A DNA stretch of 64,000 bases. It comes from Bacteroidaceae bacterium. Its GTDB lineage: Bacteria; Bacteroidota; Bacteroidia; Bacteroidales; Bacteroidaceae. Shown here piece by piece: positions 34,702 through 42,985 of this stretch. Position 1 is the first letter of the stretch. Each line of letters starts with the position of its first letter. The position numbers were made by a program, and so were the translations under genes. The notes beneath the pieces were generated by a model. It was given only the letters and a program-made list of their open reading frames with translations. It was not told where the DNA came from and made no database searches. The stretch lies in the NCBI GenBank assembly GCA_017559845.1, contig JAFYQQ010000014.1:1-64000 (forward strand). Direction: 5' to 3'.

Positions 34702-34796
34702 GGCATGCTAAAAAGTGATTTTTATATAAGTACTTGCTTTTAGCCAAACAAAAGAAGCAACTTCAATATAATAAAACACACACTTTTTAGTTTGCC
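34702..34796 (+). ncRNA. Candidate structured RNA between peptide genes 3 and 4
   Basis: GGCATGCTAAAAAGTG (34702-34717) pairs with CACTTTTTAGTTTGCC (34781-34796) at 14 of 16 positions. Inside, TTGCTTTT (34734-34741) pairs with AAAAGAAGCAA (34750-34760) with one bulged A. This is an ordered two-level stem in a 217-bp gap without a gene; it could be a leader or processing element for peptide gene 4 or a small RNA. Confidence 0.45.
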
Positions 34797-34854
34797 CTTA
34801 TTATTTGGAATGAGACAAGGCATAACCATTAGTTGTATATAGTAAGATTAAATT

Positions 34855-34992
34855 ATGAAAACATTCGGCTCTAAACTACAAAACATTTTTGGTAATAACA
34901 AGGATAATCGTTTGAATTCAATAAGAGATTCTAATGGTAATAGTAAAGAATGTATTGTAGTGGAATATGATAATGACGACGATGATGACTAA
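34855..34992 (+). CDS. Small acidic-tail peptide 4
   Basis: 45 residues, MKTFGSKLQNIFGNNKDNRL at the N-terminus and KECIVVEYDNDDDDD at the C-terminus. It does not share the CPTGM core and I do not recognise it. It has one cysteine and ends in five aspartates, an unusual composition for a random frame. It lies on the same strand as the CPTGM peptides and directly before the shared terminator, so it is probably the last gene of that transcript. It may be an immunity, carrier or second precursor peptide; this is only inference. Confidence 0.65.
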   Translation: MKTFGSKLQNIFGNNKDNRLNSIRDSNGNSKECIVVEYDNDDDDD

Positions 34993-35025
34993 CTACTTAC
35001 TAATCCAAAGCTTTTATGTTAAAGA

Positions 35026-35061
35026 AATAGGCCAGGGTTTGTCCTGACCTATTATTGTTTT
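35026..35061 (+). terminator. Terminator of the small-peptide cluster
   Basis: AATAGGCCAGG (35026-35036) pairs with CCTGACCTATT (35043-35053) with one internal C-A mismatch, followed by ATTGTTTTT. Confidence 0.8.
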
Positions 35062-35091
35062 TAGTTAAGTCCTATATTGTTAATATGTTTT

Positions 35092-35694
35092 TTATTTAGA
35101 CTCAGAATTGGCTATTGAAGCACGAACCCTGCTTAATGTTTCCAATGTCATCTGTAGATAAGAAGCAATCATCGTTAAAGGTGCTCTTTTAGTTATTTCT
35201 GGAAAATGTTGTTGTAATCTGGCATATCTGTCATTTGCAGACTCAAAACGTAAAATGTCAGCCTTCAATTGTGATAACATTAAAGAATTTTCAAAAAATC
35301 TCCGATATAAATAGGCAATATCTCCATTTGTATCGGAAAGTTCTTCCATTATATCACGCGGGATTTCCCATAAAACACTTTTTTCTACAGCATCCATCAT
35401 AAGATGTGTTGGTTCTCGGTTAAAATAGCTATCAATACACCAAACAACATCTTTTTCACAAGCTAAATGTTCAATCACATCTTTACCATGCTTTAGGTAA
35501 TGTTGTCGAATAAATCCATTTTCTATATAAAATAGACAGTTACAGATATCACCATCATTTAGAATAATATCACCTTTTTGATATTTCTTAGGCTGAATAA
35601 TATCTGCAAAAAGGCGAATATTCTCCAACTTCAGTTTGCGATTAGGGCATGTTTCCCCTATTATCTGTTTTGCGACATCAAATTGAAGACTCAT
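35092..35694 (-). CDS. Crp/Fnr-family transcriptional regulator
   Basis: 200 residues. A cyclic-nucleotide-binding-type beta roll occupies residues about 25-110 (KGDIILNDGDICNCLFYIENGF), then a dimer helix and a C-terminal helix-turn-helix, APLTMIASYLQMTLETLSRVRA. The recognition helix has E185-x-x-S188-R189, as in FNR, rather than the CRP pattern. Five cysteines (16, 51, 53, 79, 86) are present but not in the FNR iron-sulfur arrangement. It starts 9 bp after the SusD stop, so it is the third gene of a SusC-SusD-regulator operon. A perfect TTGAT-N4-ATCAA site occurs upstream of the neighbouring peptide cluster. Confidence 0.9.
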   Translation of the reverse strand: MSLQFDVAKQIIGETCPNRKLKLENIRLFADIIQPKKYQKGDIILNDGDICNCLFYIENGFIRQHYLKHGKDVIEHLACEKDVVWCIDSYFNREPTHLMMDAVEKSVLWEIPRDIMEELSDTNGDIAYLYRRFFENSLMLSQLKADILRFESANDRYARLQQHFPEITKRAPLTMIASYLQMTLETLSRVRASIANSESK

Positions 35695-35703
35695 AGGCCA
35701 AAT

Positions 35704-37320
35704 TTATTTATATCCAACATTTTGTTTTAACTTCGGATTCAAGTCTATGCTTTTTTGTGGAATAGGAAAAACAGTGGTATATCCATTTCCCTCATCTGGC
35801 AATTGAATTCGTTGGTCGTAGGATTTATGATAAAGTCCAAAGCGCACCAGATCTTGTCGTCGCCAGCCTTCCCATACCAACTCCAACAAACGCTCTTCCA
35901 ATATGTTTTCAAGAGTTGCCTTACGATACGGCATTCCCACTCTGTTGCGCACTTCATTCAGCTCCAACGAACCATCTTCCCCGTTACGGGCTTTTGCCTC
36001 TGCTTTCATCAAGAGGGCATCAGCATAGCGGAACAATACAATATCGTTATCGGGTTGTCGTCCGTCGGAATGAGAGGTGCGATCCACCTCATATTTTGCC
36101 ATTCGCGCACCGGCTGTTTTAACATAGGGGCTTCCTGTAAGATTTAGCTTCAATTCTAAAGGATGATACTCCAAAGGTTTCCCATTATCCATCATTATGG
36201 TCTTGCCATCAACTTCAACTATTCCGGCATAAAAGTTCTTTTCGAAGCGTGTGTCTACTTTATCTGTGCCATATCCATAGGCTAAGACGGTTGAGATATT
36301 GGCACTAGTACCATTCTCTGATGATCCGCCAAGCGCTCCACCGTGATTGTAGTGCCGAGAACGAAACAGATACCAGAACTGTGCTGCATAGAGGTTCTTA
36401 TCCAATGGGATAGTGAAGATGTTTTCATTGGAGTTCTCGTTGTGAACAGCAAAATTATAGCTATAATCGCCTTCTAGCTGATAGCCAGCCTCGGCGAGCT
36501 TATCGCAATATCTTATACAAGTTTGCCAAGCGTTGAGCTGTTCGCCATCAACGGTAAAAAATATCTCTTTGCCGTTTTGGGGCACACCATCGGTCCAATT
36601 GTCGTCACAATATATTTCGGCATTGAGAGCCAATTTTGCTAATAGAAAATGTACGACGGGCGTAGTTACGCGACCATAGTAGTTTCCCATCTTATTACTT
36701 CTCTCGTTGGGTAACAGGTTCATCACCTCTTGCAGCTCATTAACGATAAATCGGAAAACTTCGCTGCGCTCACTCTGCAATACCTCATTTTGCGCTTGCT
36801 CATACGATGTCACAAGAGGAACTCTACCATACATATCTATTATGTAGTAGTAGAATAGTGCTCTTATAGCTCGAACTTCTGCCTCATAAGCCGTTTTCTG
36901 CTCTATTGTCAGATGATGACTGTATTTATCAATTACCGATAGTGACTTGTTTGATAATACGATGACTTTGTATAAATACTTCCAAGTATTGTACAATGGT
37001 AAATCGTTAGGATTCCATTTATGCTGATACATATTTTCCCACAAACCGCCGTCGTACCAGTCACCACCTCGGATTGGTATCATCGCTTCATCGGTAGTCA
37101 ATGTGTTATAATCATAGAGACCACGACAAGTTCCCTGCAAGCCTTCACTGTCGGCACTACCACCAATGTAGTTGTAGAGTACGGCCACAGCATTAATATA
37201 TATATTGTTGGCATTGTTGTAAATGTCATCCTCGTAGAGCTGATCTCTGGGATCTTCTGTAAGACAAGAGGTCATTATCATCGCAATAGCAATAGCAAAT
37301 ATGTTATAAAATCGTCTCAT
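35704..37320 (-). CDS. RagB/SusD family outer-membrane lipoprotein
   Basis: About 538 residues. The start is placed at the ATG giving MRRFYNIFAIAIAMIMTSCL, a good lipoprotein signal with Cys in MTSC; ATG at 37326 (MIMRRF...) is an alternative. SusD features include the tetratricopeptide-like helices (LYNTWKYLYKVIVLSNKSL, AEVRAIRALFYYYIIDMYGRVP), the late DIVLFRYADALLMKAEAKAR and the C-terminal RLLELVWEGWRRQDLVRFG. It acts as the lid of the SusC channel at the cell surface. It follows the SusC gene with no gap. Ligand unknown; the peptide cluster next door suggests peptides. Confidence 0.92.
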   Translation of the reverse strand: MRRFYNIFAIAIAMIMTSCLTEDPRDQLYEDDIYNNANNIYINAVAVLYNYIGGSADSEGLQGTCRGLYDYNTLTTDEAMIPIRGGDWYDGGLWENMYQHKWNPNDLPLYNTWKYLYKVIVLSNKSLSVIDKYSHHLTIEQKTAYEAEVRAIRALFYYYIIDMYGRVPLVTSYEQAQNEVLQSERSEVFRFIVNELQEVMNLLPNERSNKMGNYYGRVTTPVVHFLLAKLALNAEIYCDDNWTDGVPQNGKEIFFTVDGEQLNAWQTCIRYCDKLAEAGYQLEGDYSYNFAVHNENSNENIFTIPLDKNLYAAQFWYLFRSRHYNHGGALGGSSENGTSANISTVLAYGYGTDKVDTRFEKNFYAGIVEVDGKTIMMDNGKPLEYHPLELKLNLTGSPYVKTAGARMAKYEVDRTSHSDGRQPDNDIVLFRYADALLMKAEAKARNGEDGSLELNEVRNRVGMPYRKATLENILEERLLELVWEGWRRQDLVRFGLYHKSYDQRIQLPDEGNGYTTVFPIPQKSIDLNPKLKQNVGYK

Positions 37321-37332
37321 AATCATATGCAA

Positions 37333-40029
37333 TTAGAATTGAACACTAAAACCTAATGCGTAGGTGCGGTACAAAGGATAGGTGCGTTTGTCATCAATAC
37401 CTAAAGTACTACTTACAACATAACTATTTATCATAGGTGTAAGCCCACTGTAACCTGTAATCGTTGCTAAGTTGCTGATACTTGCAGACAAGCGTAATGA
37501 TTTCACAGATTTGGATTTCATTGGGACATTGAATCCTACTGTCAGATGCTCAATATTGATATAATCACCTTTTTCCAACCAAAAATCAGAGATATTTTGG
37601 TCTATGATATTTTTTTCCGGTGCGTCCTTTAATACATTGTAATCCGGGAATATGGACATGTTGGTATACGCCAAGCCCGTACCGTTGAATATCTTGTGGC
37701 CGAAAGCTCCATTTATCTGCACGGCGACATCAAAAAACTTGTATCGGAAACTGAGATTCGAACCAATGGTAACTTTGGGTGTTGCTTGGCCTGCTATATA
37801 TCTATCTCCACCATCGCTGAGATCCACTGTGCCATCCTCATTCAGGTCTTTGATATCATAACTATAACCGCCAATATCATTTTTTTGCAATCCAGTGCAA
37901 TGAGGAAGATAAAAGACTCCCAACGGTTGTCCTACAATCTGATATACAACATTATTATTACCTCCATTCTGGCCTGCTCCATATAGCGAGCCAATCGGGG
38001 TAATGTTGGGTGCAGTCATCTGCATTCCATTATACTCTCCACTAAGTGAAAGTAGTTTATTTTTTTGGTAGGACATGTTGAAATTTATGTTCATCTCCAT
38101 GTCCTTACGTTGGATAGGTACTACCGAGATACCCAATTCAACACCTTGGTTAGACATTGAACCAATGTTTGCCATCAACTTATCAAAAGCAAAGCTGGGT
38201 ACGGGAACATCATATTCATAGAGCATATCGGTTGTCTTTGAATAGTAGAATTCCGATGTGAGCATCAAACGGTTACTCCATAGACCTAAATCAAATCCGA
38301 TATTAAATGTTGAGCGGGTTTCCCACTTAAGGTTCGGATTTGTGTTTTTGATACTCCCCATTGTAACTGTAGGAGCTCCATTGATTGATACTATTCCATT
38401 TTCCTTGACAGTGTTCAATGTTGTGTAGGATTTTATACCCCCAAGATTACCCGATTGACCGTATCCTGTTCGAAGCTTTAACATTGTGACAAAATCCACA
38501 TCCGAAAGGAGGTTTTCTTTCTTTATATCCCAACTTAATGATACAGAAGGGAAAAAACCAAATGTGTTGTTATCACTCACCATTGAAGAACCATCACTTC
38601 GAAGTGTGGCCGAGACAGCATATCTGTTCTTGTAGCTATATGTAGTACCACCCATAATAGAGGCAAGCGACGGATCCTCATAGCTGCTACCCGTAGCACC
38701 GAAAGGACGCGATGACGTTGCCCCAATATTATTATATGAGAAATCATTTGTGGTTATTCCTTTTGCCTGAACCCATAAACCAGTTCTGACTTGCTTAAGG
38801 TATTCGCTGCTCACCGTTGCCTCCAAATGAGAATCGCCCCAAGTGTTGTTATATGAGAGTGCTATATTAGTAAAATAATCCTCACCTTTGAACTCGCCAC
38901 GATAGACATTTCCCTGTGCCCACACCCAGGTAGGACAAAATTGAGCATTACCGGTAGAAGAGTATGAATAGGAACCAAATGCCGATAAATTCAAATTATC
39001 AAGAAGATTAAATTTCAATCCTAAATGTGTGTTGAAATTCATCTCCTTTGAATCGTTTTTCTCATCAAGAAGAATTCCTGGGTGGTTGATATGTGAAGCA
39101 GCCGAGTTCTTTATCCAATTGCCATTCGCGTCAGGCCCGGTTGGATATGTTGGATTTTGTGCAGCCGTAGAATAGAACAACATTCGGGTGTCAAAGATAT
39201 CGTGTATCTTGGAGGAGTAACCGTACACACCAAAATCACCAATCAAACGACCATTGAAGGCCTTTTGAGTAGCATCGAGTTTTACCACAAGGTTTTGGTA
39301 ATCGTTTACCTTGACTATGGTGTTATGATCCATAAATCCAAACGAGGCTCGGTAATTGGAATTTTCAGAACCGCCACTGAATGCCAAATGGTGCTGATGT
39401 ATTAAGCCTGTACGGGTAATAACATCATGGTAGTTGGTGTTGTAACCACCGTTATTGTAGTCCAATCCAAGAGCCTCTGCCGTAGCGATATATTCTGGCC
39501 CGCTTAACATTTGCAGGTGTTTGTACATTGATTCAAAACCATAGTTCCCATCATAGGAAATCTGAAAACCTCTGCCAGTTCCTTTTTTCGTTTTAATCTC
39601 AATTACACCCGATGCACCACGAGAACCATACATAGCCGTCTCGGTAGCATTCTTTAAAATGGTGAAACTTTCAATATCAGCAGGATAGATAGTAGATAAA
39701 GTTGCAATGTCAGATGTTACGCCATCAATAATCACCAACGGGTCATTGCCGCCTATAATAGAGGTGGTACCACGTACACGAATACTGTTCAACATAGCAA
39801 GTCTGTCAGTACCGTTGGTGGTCACATTCACACCGGCAGACTGACCAATCAATACATCCAAAGCGTTGTTCATTGGCCCCTTCTTGATATTTTCGGGTCT
39901 TATATGCTCTGATGATTTTGTTACAGAAACGGTATCTTGTTTCTCACGGATACTCTGTACTTGTGCATCAATCCTTTGAGCACCACAGATGGAAAACATT
40001 AAGACAAGACATAGACAAACTCTTCCCAT
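37333..40029 (-). CDS. SusC/RagA-family TonB-dependent transporter, short form
   Basis: 898 residues with a signal peptide (MGRVCLCLVLMFSICGAQRIDA). After about 30 residues the plug domain starts directly (NALDVLIGQSAGVNV, SIRVRGTTSI, DPLVIIDGV, SFTILKNATETAMYGSRGAS), so the carboxypeptidase-regulatory-like domain that precedes the plug in most SusC proteins is absent. The 22-strand barrel and the aromatic C-terminus (ALGFSVQF) are complete. It imports a ligand across the outer membrane with TonB energy, capped by the SusD partner. It is AT-richer than the core genes. The promoter lies about 230 bp upstream. Confidence 0.92.
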   Translation of the reverse strand: MGRVCLCLVLMFSICGAQRIDAQVQSIREKQDTVSVTKSSEHIRPENIKKGPMNNALDVLIGQSAGVNVTTNGTDRLAMLNSIRVRGTTSIIGGNDPLVIIDGVTSDIATLSTIYPADIESFTILKNATETAMYGSRGASGVIEIKTKKGTGRGFQISYDGNYGFESMYKHLQMLSGPEYIATAEALGLDYNNGGYNTNYHDVITRTGLIHQHHLAFSGGSENSNYRASFGFMDHNTIVKVNDYQNLVVKLDATQKAFNGRLIGDFGVYGYSSKIHDIFDTRMLFYSTAAQNPTYPTGPDANGNWIKNSAASHINHPGILLDEKNDSKEMNFNTHLGLKFNLLDNLNLSAFGSYSYSSTGNAQFCPTWVWAQGNVYRGEFKGEDYFTNIALSYNNTWGDSHLEATVSSEYLKQVRTGLWVQAKGITTNDFSYNNIGATSSRPFGATGSSYEDPSLASIMGGTTYSYKNRYAVSATLRSDGSSMVSDNNTFGFFPSVSLSWDIKKENLLSDVDFVTMLKLRTGYGQSGNLGGIKSYTTLNTVKENGIVSINGAPTVTMGSIKNTNPNLKWETRSTFNIGFDLGLWSNRLMLTSEFYYSKTTDMLYEYDVPVPSFAFDKLMANIGSMSNQGVELGISVVPIQRKDMEMNINFNMSYQKNKLLSLSGEYNGMQMTAPNITPIGSLYGAGQNGGNNNVVYQIVGQPLGVFYLPHCTGLQKNDIGGYSYDIKDLNEDGTVDLSDGGDRYIAGQATPKVTIGSNLSFRYKFFDVAVQINGAFGHKIFNGTGLAYTNMSIFPDYNVLKDAPEKNIIDQNISDFWLEKGDYINIEHLTVGFNVPMKSKSVKSLRLSASISNLATITGYSGLTPMINSYVVSSTLGIDDKRTYPLYRTYALGFSVQF

Positions 40030-40259
40030 CTTGAATAGTCAAATCTCTGTAGATTCCCCAAACCAGACGGTTAATAAATTTTGGTCTGCAACGTATAATA
40101 ATCAAAGTGGGAACCTGTACAAATGCTTCTATCTCATTTCCATGTCTTTCTTGCGGCATATTAATATTAGTCGAATAGGCTTTTGATGTTTAAATACACA
40201 GTAGAGAAACACCATTGCTTTTTTCTCGTCTATAATACAGCGGTAACATCGGACCCTGA

Positions 40260-40288
40260 CAAAGATACAAAAACATCGTAAACTTCAA
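40260..40288 (-). promoter_or_regulatory. Promoter of the SusC-SusD-regulator operon
   Basis: On the minus strand TTG (40288-40286), 18 bp, then TATCTTTG (40267-40260), a perfect -7 element. No TTGAT-N4-ATCAA site is seen near it. It gives a leader of roughly 220 nt. Confidence 0.55.
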
Positions 40289-40598
40289 CTTTATATACTG
40301 TATGCTTATTACTCTAATTGCTTTAGCTATGCAAAAATAACAATAATTTTAAATATAAGGAAATTTAAGGAGTACAAATATTCTTTTTCAATAGAAATTC
40401 CTTACATTCATGTAATTTTATACATGTTATAATTGAATAAAAAATAAAGGATGGCTGACAGCTTCGAATCTGTATAGAAAGAGATTTGGCGACAGGAAAT
40501 CAATTAGGTACAAGATTACGGCAATCATTCATTTGGATTTAAACAAAAGTCTTGGCCGAGTTAAAGTATTACAGTACCGATTTTGGTACATAATAACT

Positions 40599-40669
40599 GA
40601 TACTGTAGTACCAGCCGCTTGGTACTGGAGTATCAGCCGTATGGTACTATAGTGTCAGCAAACTGGTAC
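40599..40669. repeat. 22-bp tandem repeat of a 14-bp palindrome, array 2
   Basis: GATACTGTAGTACC (40599), GGTACTGGAGTATC (40621) and GGTACTATAGTGTC (40643) start exactly 22 bp apart, each a palindrome-like 14-mer followed by an 8-bp spacer (AGCCGCTT, AGCCGTAT, AGCAAACT); a partial fourth unit GGTAC begins at 40665. Confidence 0.75.
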
Positions 40670-40854
40670 GCAAACTTTAATACCATAGAAAAAACTGGCT
40701 AATCGCCGATTATGTACGAATGTGCGTTCTTTTCTTCTACAGCCACCCTAATTACATACAATTCGCCAAAAATCATCTGTTGTTCGCTAAAATACAATAC
40801 ACATAAAGTGCAAAAACACAACGTTTTGTATTTACAAAGTCATTATATAGAATT

Positions 40855-40946
40855 GTAAACAGATTTACTCTTAAGTGTAAATGGATTTACATAGTGATGT
40901 AAGTGCGTTTACATAGAAATGTAAATCCATTTACATCGTGATGTAA
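40855..40946. repeat. 22-bp tandem repeat of a 14-bp palindrome, array 3
   Basis: GTAAACAGATTTAC, GTAAATGGATTTAC, GTAAGTGCGTTTAC and GTAAATCCATTTAC start at 40855, 40877, 40899 and 40921, exactly 22 bp apart, each followed by an 8-bp spacer (three of type ATnGnnAT). A fifth partial unit begins at 40943. Confidence 0.8.
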
Positions 40947-41014
40947 AAATCAGGGGTATTCAGTTCTGTCTTTCCCGGAGATTTAAGTAGACGTTTTTAT
41001 GCTTCATTAGCTGA

Positions 41015-41210
41015 AGGGTGGTTCTAAAAATTCTGGATTTAAGTTTTTACCATTTCTGGTGTTCTCCGTTTCGGTCCCTTTTCGTCTTTTTTGGTGTCAT
41101 TTTGTCAAGTCTCATCAGTCACATAGCCCGCTATGCTCCTTTTTCAACTTACAAAAGCACACACAAAAGAAGAACGAAAATCAACGCGACATAATTTTTA
41201 GGACCACCCT
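41015..41210. mobile_element. MITE-like element with 18-bp inverted ends
   Basis: AGGGTGGTTCTAAAAATT (41015-41032) and AATTTTTAGGACCACCCT (41193-41210) are complementary at 17 of 18 positions and bound 196 bp with no gene. The ends differ from those of the IS4-family element, so this is a second family. Confidence 0.7.
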
Positions 41211-41486
41211 GAAAAGATTTACACCTTTTCTTTATCCCTGCTGCTAACGTTTACGGTTTCCTTGATTCCCTGCTGCAAGTGTAGACAAAAACAGGTGCCC
41301 CAAGCCCCATTTTTTTATAATTGTATTCATTATTTGTATGAACAAAACACTTGCATAATCGTTGTAATTTACTGTATATTAAGTTTTTTAGTTTCTTCTG
41401 GATCTCATAGTGAGAGAGCCCCTTTTATTTCGTTCTACATTGCAGTTTACGTCTTGTGATTTGTTCTAATTCGTCACAATGTATCA

Positions 41487-41525
41487 TAAAAAAAGAGTTC
41501 CACTCCTGCTATGGAATGAAACTCT
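41487..41525 (-). terminator. Terminator of the second ATPase gene
   Basis: On the minus strand AGAGTTTCATTCCA pairs with TGGAACTCT around a short loop, with three unpaired bases, and runs into a T tract (from the A run at 41487-41494). Confidence 0.65.
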
Positions 41526-41549
41526 ATCTGTTTGCTTGATTATGAACCC

Positions 41550-42788
41550 CTAATTTAGAAGGTAATCAAAAACATTCATCATTATAATGCCATTGGGCAT
41601 AGTATGCGTCGGTATCTCATCTGTTGTGATAATAATTTTTGTAAAAGAGTCGTCTGTTAGGGTTAGTGAGCGTTGTTCCTGTTTCTGTTTATCTTCATCT
41701 GGCAAAGAATAAGCAGATTGTATATACACCCTTTCACTGCCTCTATTACAAACGAAATCAACCTCAAGTGTGGTTCTGGTCGTCTTGCCTTCATCGTCTT
41801 TTTGATATAAAGTAACGCAGCCTACATCTACCTTGTAGCCTTTACCTGTCAAATGGTTATATATGATATTCTCCATAATATGAGTAGGTTCCACTTGTCG
41901 GAAATTTAAAAGTGCATTACGCAACCCAAGGTCAGCAAAATAATATTTGTAAGGAGTGTCTATATACTTCTTTCCTTTAATATCATAGCGTACTGCTTTA
42001 TTGATGAGGAAAGAATCAATAAAATAGTCTATATATGTTTTTATTGTATTGTGGCTTATTTTCACCTTTTTCTCACTAACAAATGTGTTTGCTAGTTTGT
42101 TGGGATTAGTCAATGCTCCTATATTAGAAGCCAAGAGAGAGAATAGTTCTTCTAATTCAGCATCATTTTTCACATTGTTGCGGTTGATTATATCGCTTAA
42201 ATATGTCTCTTTAAGTAACTCTTGAAGTATTTCTGCTTTTCGTGCTTTATCCTTCTCAATGACAACCATTGGCAACCCTCCGTAATAAATGTAATCTCGC
42301 CACAATGAAGATGTGTCATCATTTGACTTTTCTTTTATTTCCTTAAACGATAGCGGCAGGAGGTGGATTTGAACTCCGCGTCCTCTAAACTCGGTAACGA
42401 TATCAGAAGAAAGGAACTTTGCATTACTTCCTGTTACATATACATCAAGGTTGTCAATATGTAGAAAACCATTGAGTACATCTACGAAATCCTCCAGCAT
42501 CTGTACTTCGTCAATAATCACATAATACATCTGCGCATCTTGCTTTGTCAGATTTTCGATATATTCATATAACGTTTCTGCCTTGCGATATTTGCGATGA
42601 GCAAATGAGTCTAGTTTTATTTCGATGATATGGCTGGCATCAACATCGTTATCTAAAAGATGTTGTTTATAAAGGTTGAGTAGCAGGTACGATTTGCCAA
42701 CACGTCGTAACCCAGTAACAATCTTTATCAAATGATTATGCTTGCTACTTATCAACTTTTCAATGTAATGTTCTCTTTCGAATTTCAT
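41550..42788 (-). CDS. AAA+ ATPase with DUF4143 C-terminus (copy 2)
   Basis: 412 residues. Walker A is GLRRVGKSYLLL (residues 26-37) and Walker B YVIIDEVQMLEDF; sensor-like GSNAKFLSSDIV and the DUF4143 region with YYFADLGLRNALL and EVDFVCNRGSERVYIQ follow. Same family as the gene at 31845-33098 but only distantly similar overall, so not a recent duplicate. Its promoter (TATATTTG on the minus strand, 42835-42828) lies between two identical 14-bp palindromes, pointing to tight repression. Biological role unknown. Confidence 0.9.
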   Translation of the reverse strand: MKFEREHYIEKLISSKHNHLIKIVTGLRRVGKSYLLLNLYKQHLLDNDVDASHIIEIKLDSFAHRKYRKAETLYEYIENLTKQDAQMYYVIIDEVQMLEDFVDVLNGFLHIDNLDVYVTGSNAKFLSSDIVTEFRGRGVQIHLLPLSFKEIKEKSNDDTSSLWRDYIYYGGLPMVVIEKDKARKAEILQELLKETYLSDIINRNNVKNDAELEELFSLLASNIGALTNPNKLANTFVSEKKVKISHNTIKTYIDYFIDSFLINKAVRYDIKGKKYIDTPYKYYFADLGLRNALLNFRQVEPTHIMENIIYNHLTGKGYKVDVGCVTLYQKDDEGKTTRTTLEVDFVCNRGSERVYIQSAYSLPDEDKQKQEQRSLTLTDDSFTKIIITTDEIPTHTMPNGIIMMNVFDYLLN

Positions 42789-42802
42789 ACAGATACAATT
42801 TT

Positions 42803-42816
42803 TGTGTATTTACACA
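42803..42816. promoter_or_regulatory. Operator-like palindrome 1 at the ATPase-2 promoter
   Basis: TGTGTATTTACACA, a perfect dyad, lies between the -7 element and the start codon of the ATPase gene, about where transcription begins. Confidence 0.6.
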
Positions 42817-42827
42817 GTTTTCGTCTG

Positions 42828-42835
42828 CAAATATA
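42828..42835 (-). promoter_or_regulatory. -7 promoter element of ATPase 2
   Basis: TATATTTG on the minus strand followed by C is a perfect TAnnTTTG match 40 bp before the start codon. Confidence 0.5.
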
Positions 42836-42877
42836 ATGCTTTAATCACAAATTAAGTGCGGAGCTTGAGACATTTTA

Positions 42878-42891
42878 TGTGTATTTACACA
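42878..42891. promoter_or_regulatory. Operator-like palindrome 2 upstream of ATPase-2 promoter
   Basis: The same 14-mer TGTGTATTTACACA, 75 bp from the first copy; similarity continues on both sides (GTCTGnA follows both), so about 30 bp are shared. Confidence 0.6.
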
Positions 42892-42985
42892 CTTTTTGTC
42901 TGTAGCACCTTTGATTTACCATTCTTCCAATGCTGGTCAGCATGACAAACAGTATGGATATTAAATCTACATGCGAATCTTGAAT

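Larger units (their letters stand above)
40030..41549. other. 1.5-kb gene-free region upstream of SusC
   Basis: No gene is supported. The stretch contains the SusC promoter, two different 22-bp palindrome arrays, a single 14-bp palindrome TTTGTATTTACAAA at 40825-40838, a 196-bp MITE-like element and the terminator of the second ATPase gene. The 220-nt leader between the promoter and the SusC start holds no obvious frame. Confidence 0.6.

Noticed and set aside
34811..34843. Tiny frame MRQGITISCI before peptide gene 4
   Set aside because: Ten codons with no similarity to the other peptides and no supporting signal.
40855..40946. CRISPR array
   Set aside because: Units are 22 bp with palindromes and short 8-bp spacers of similar sequence, far from CRISPR repeat and spacer sizes, and no cas gene is present.
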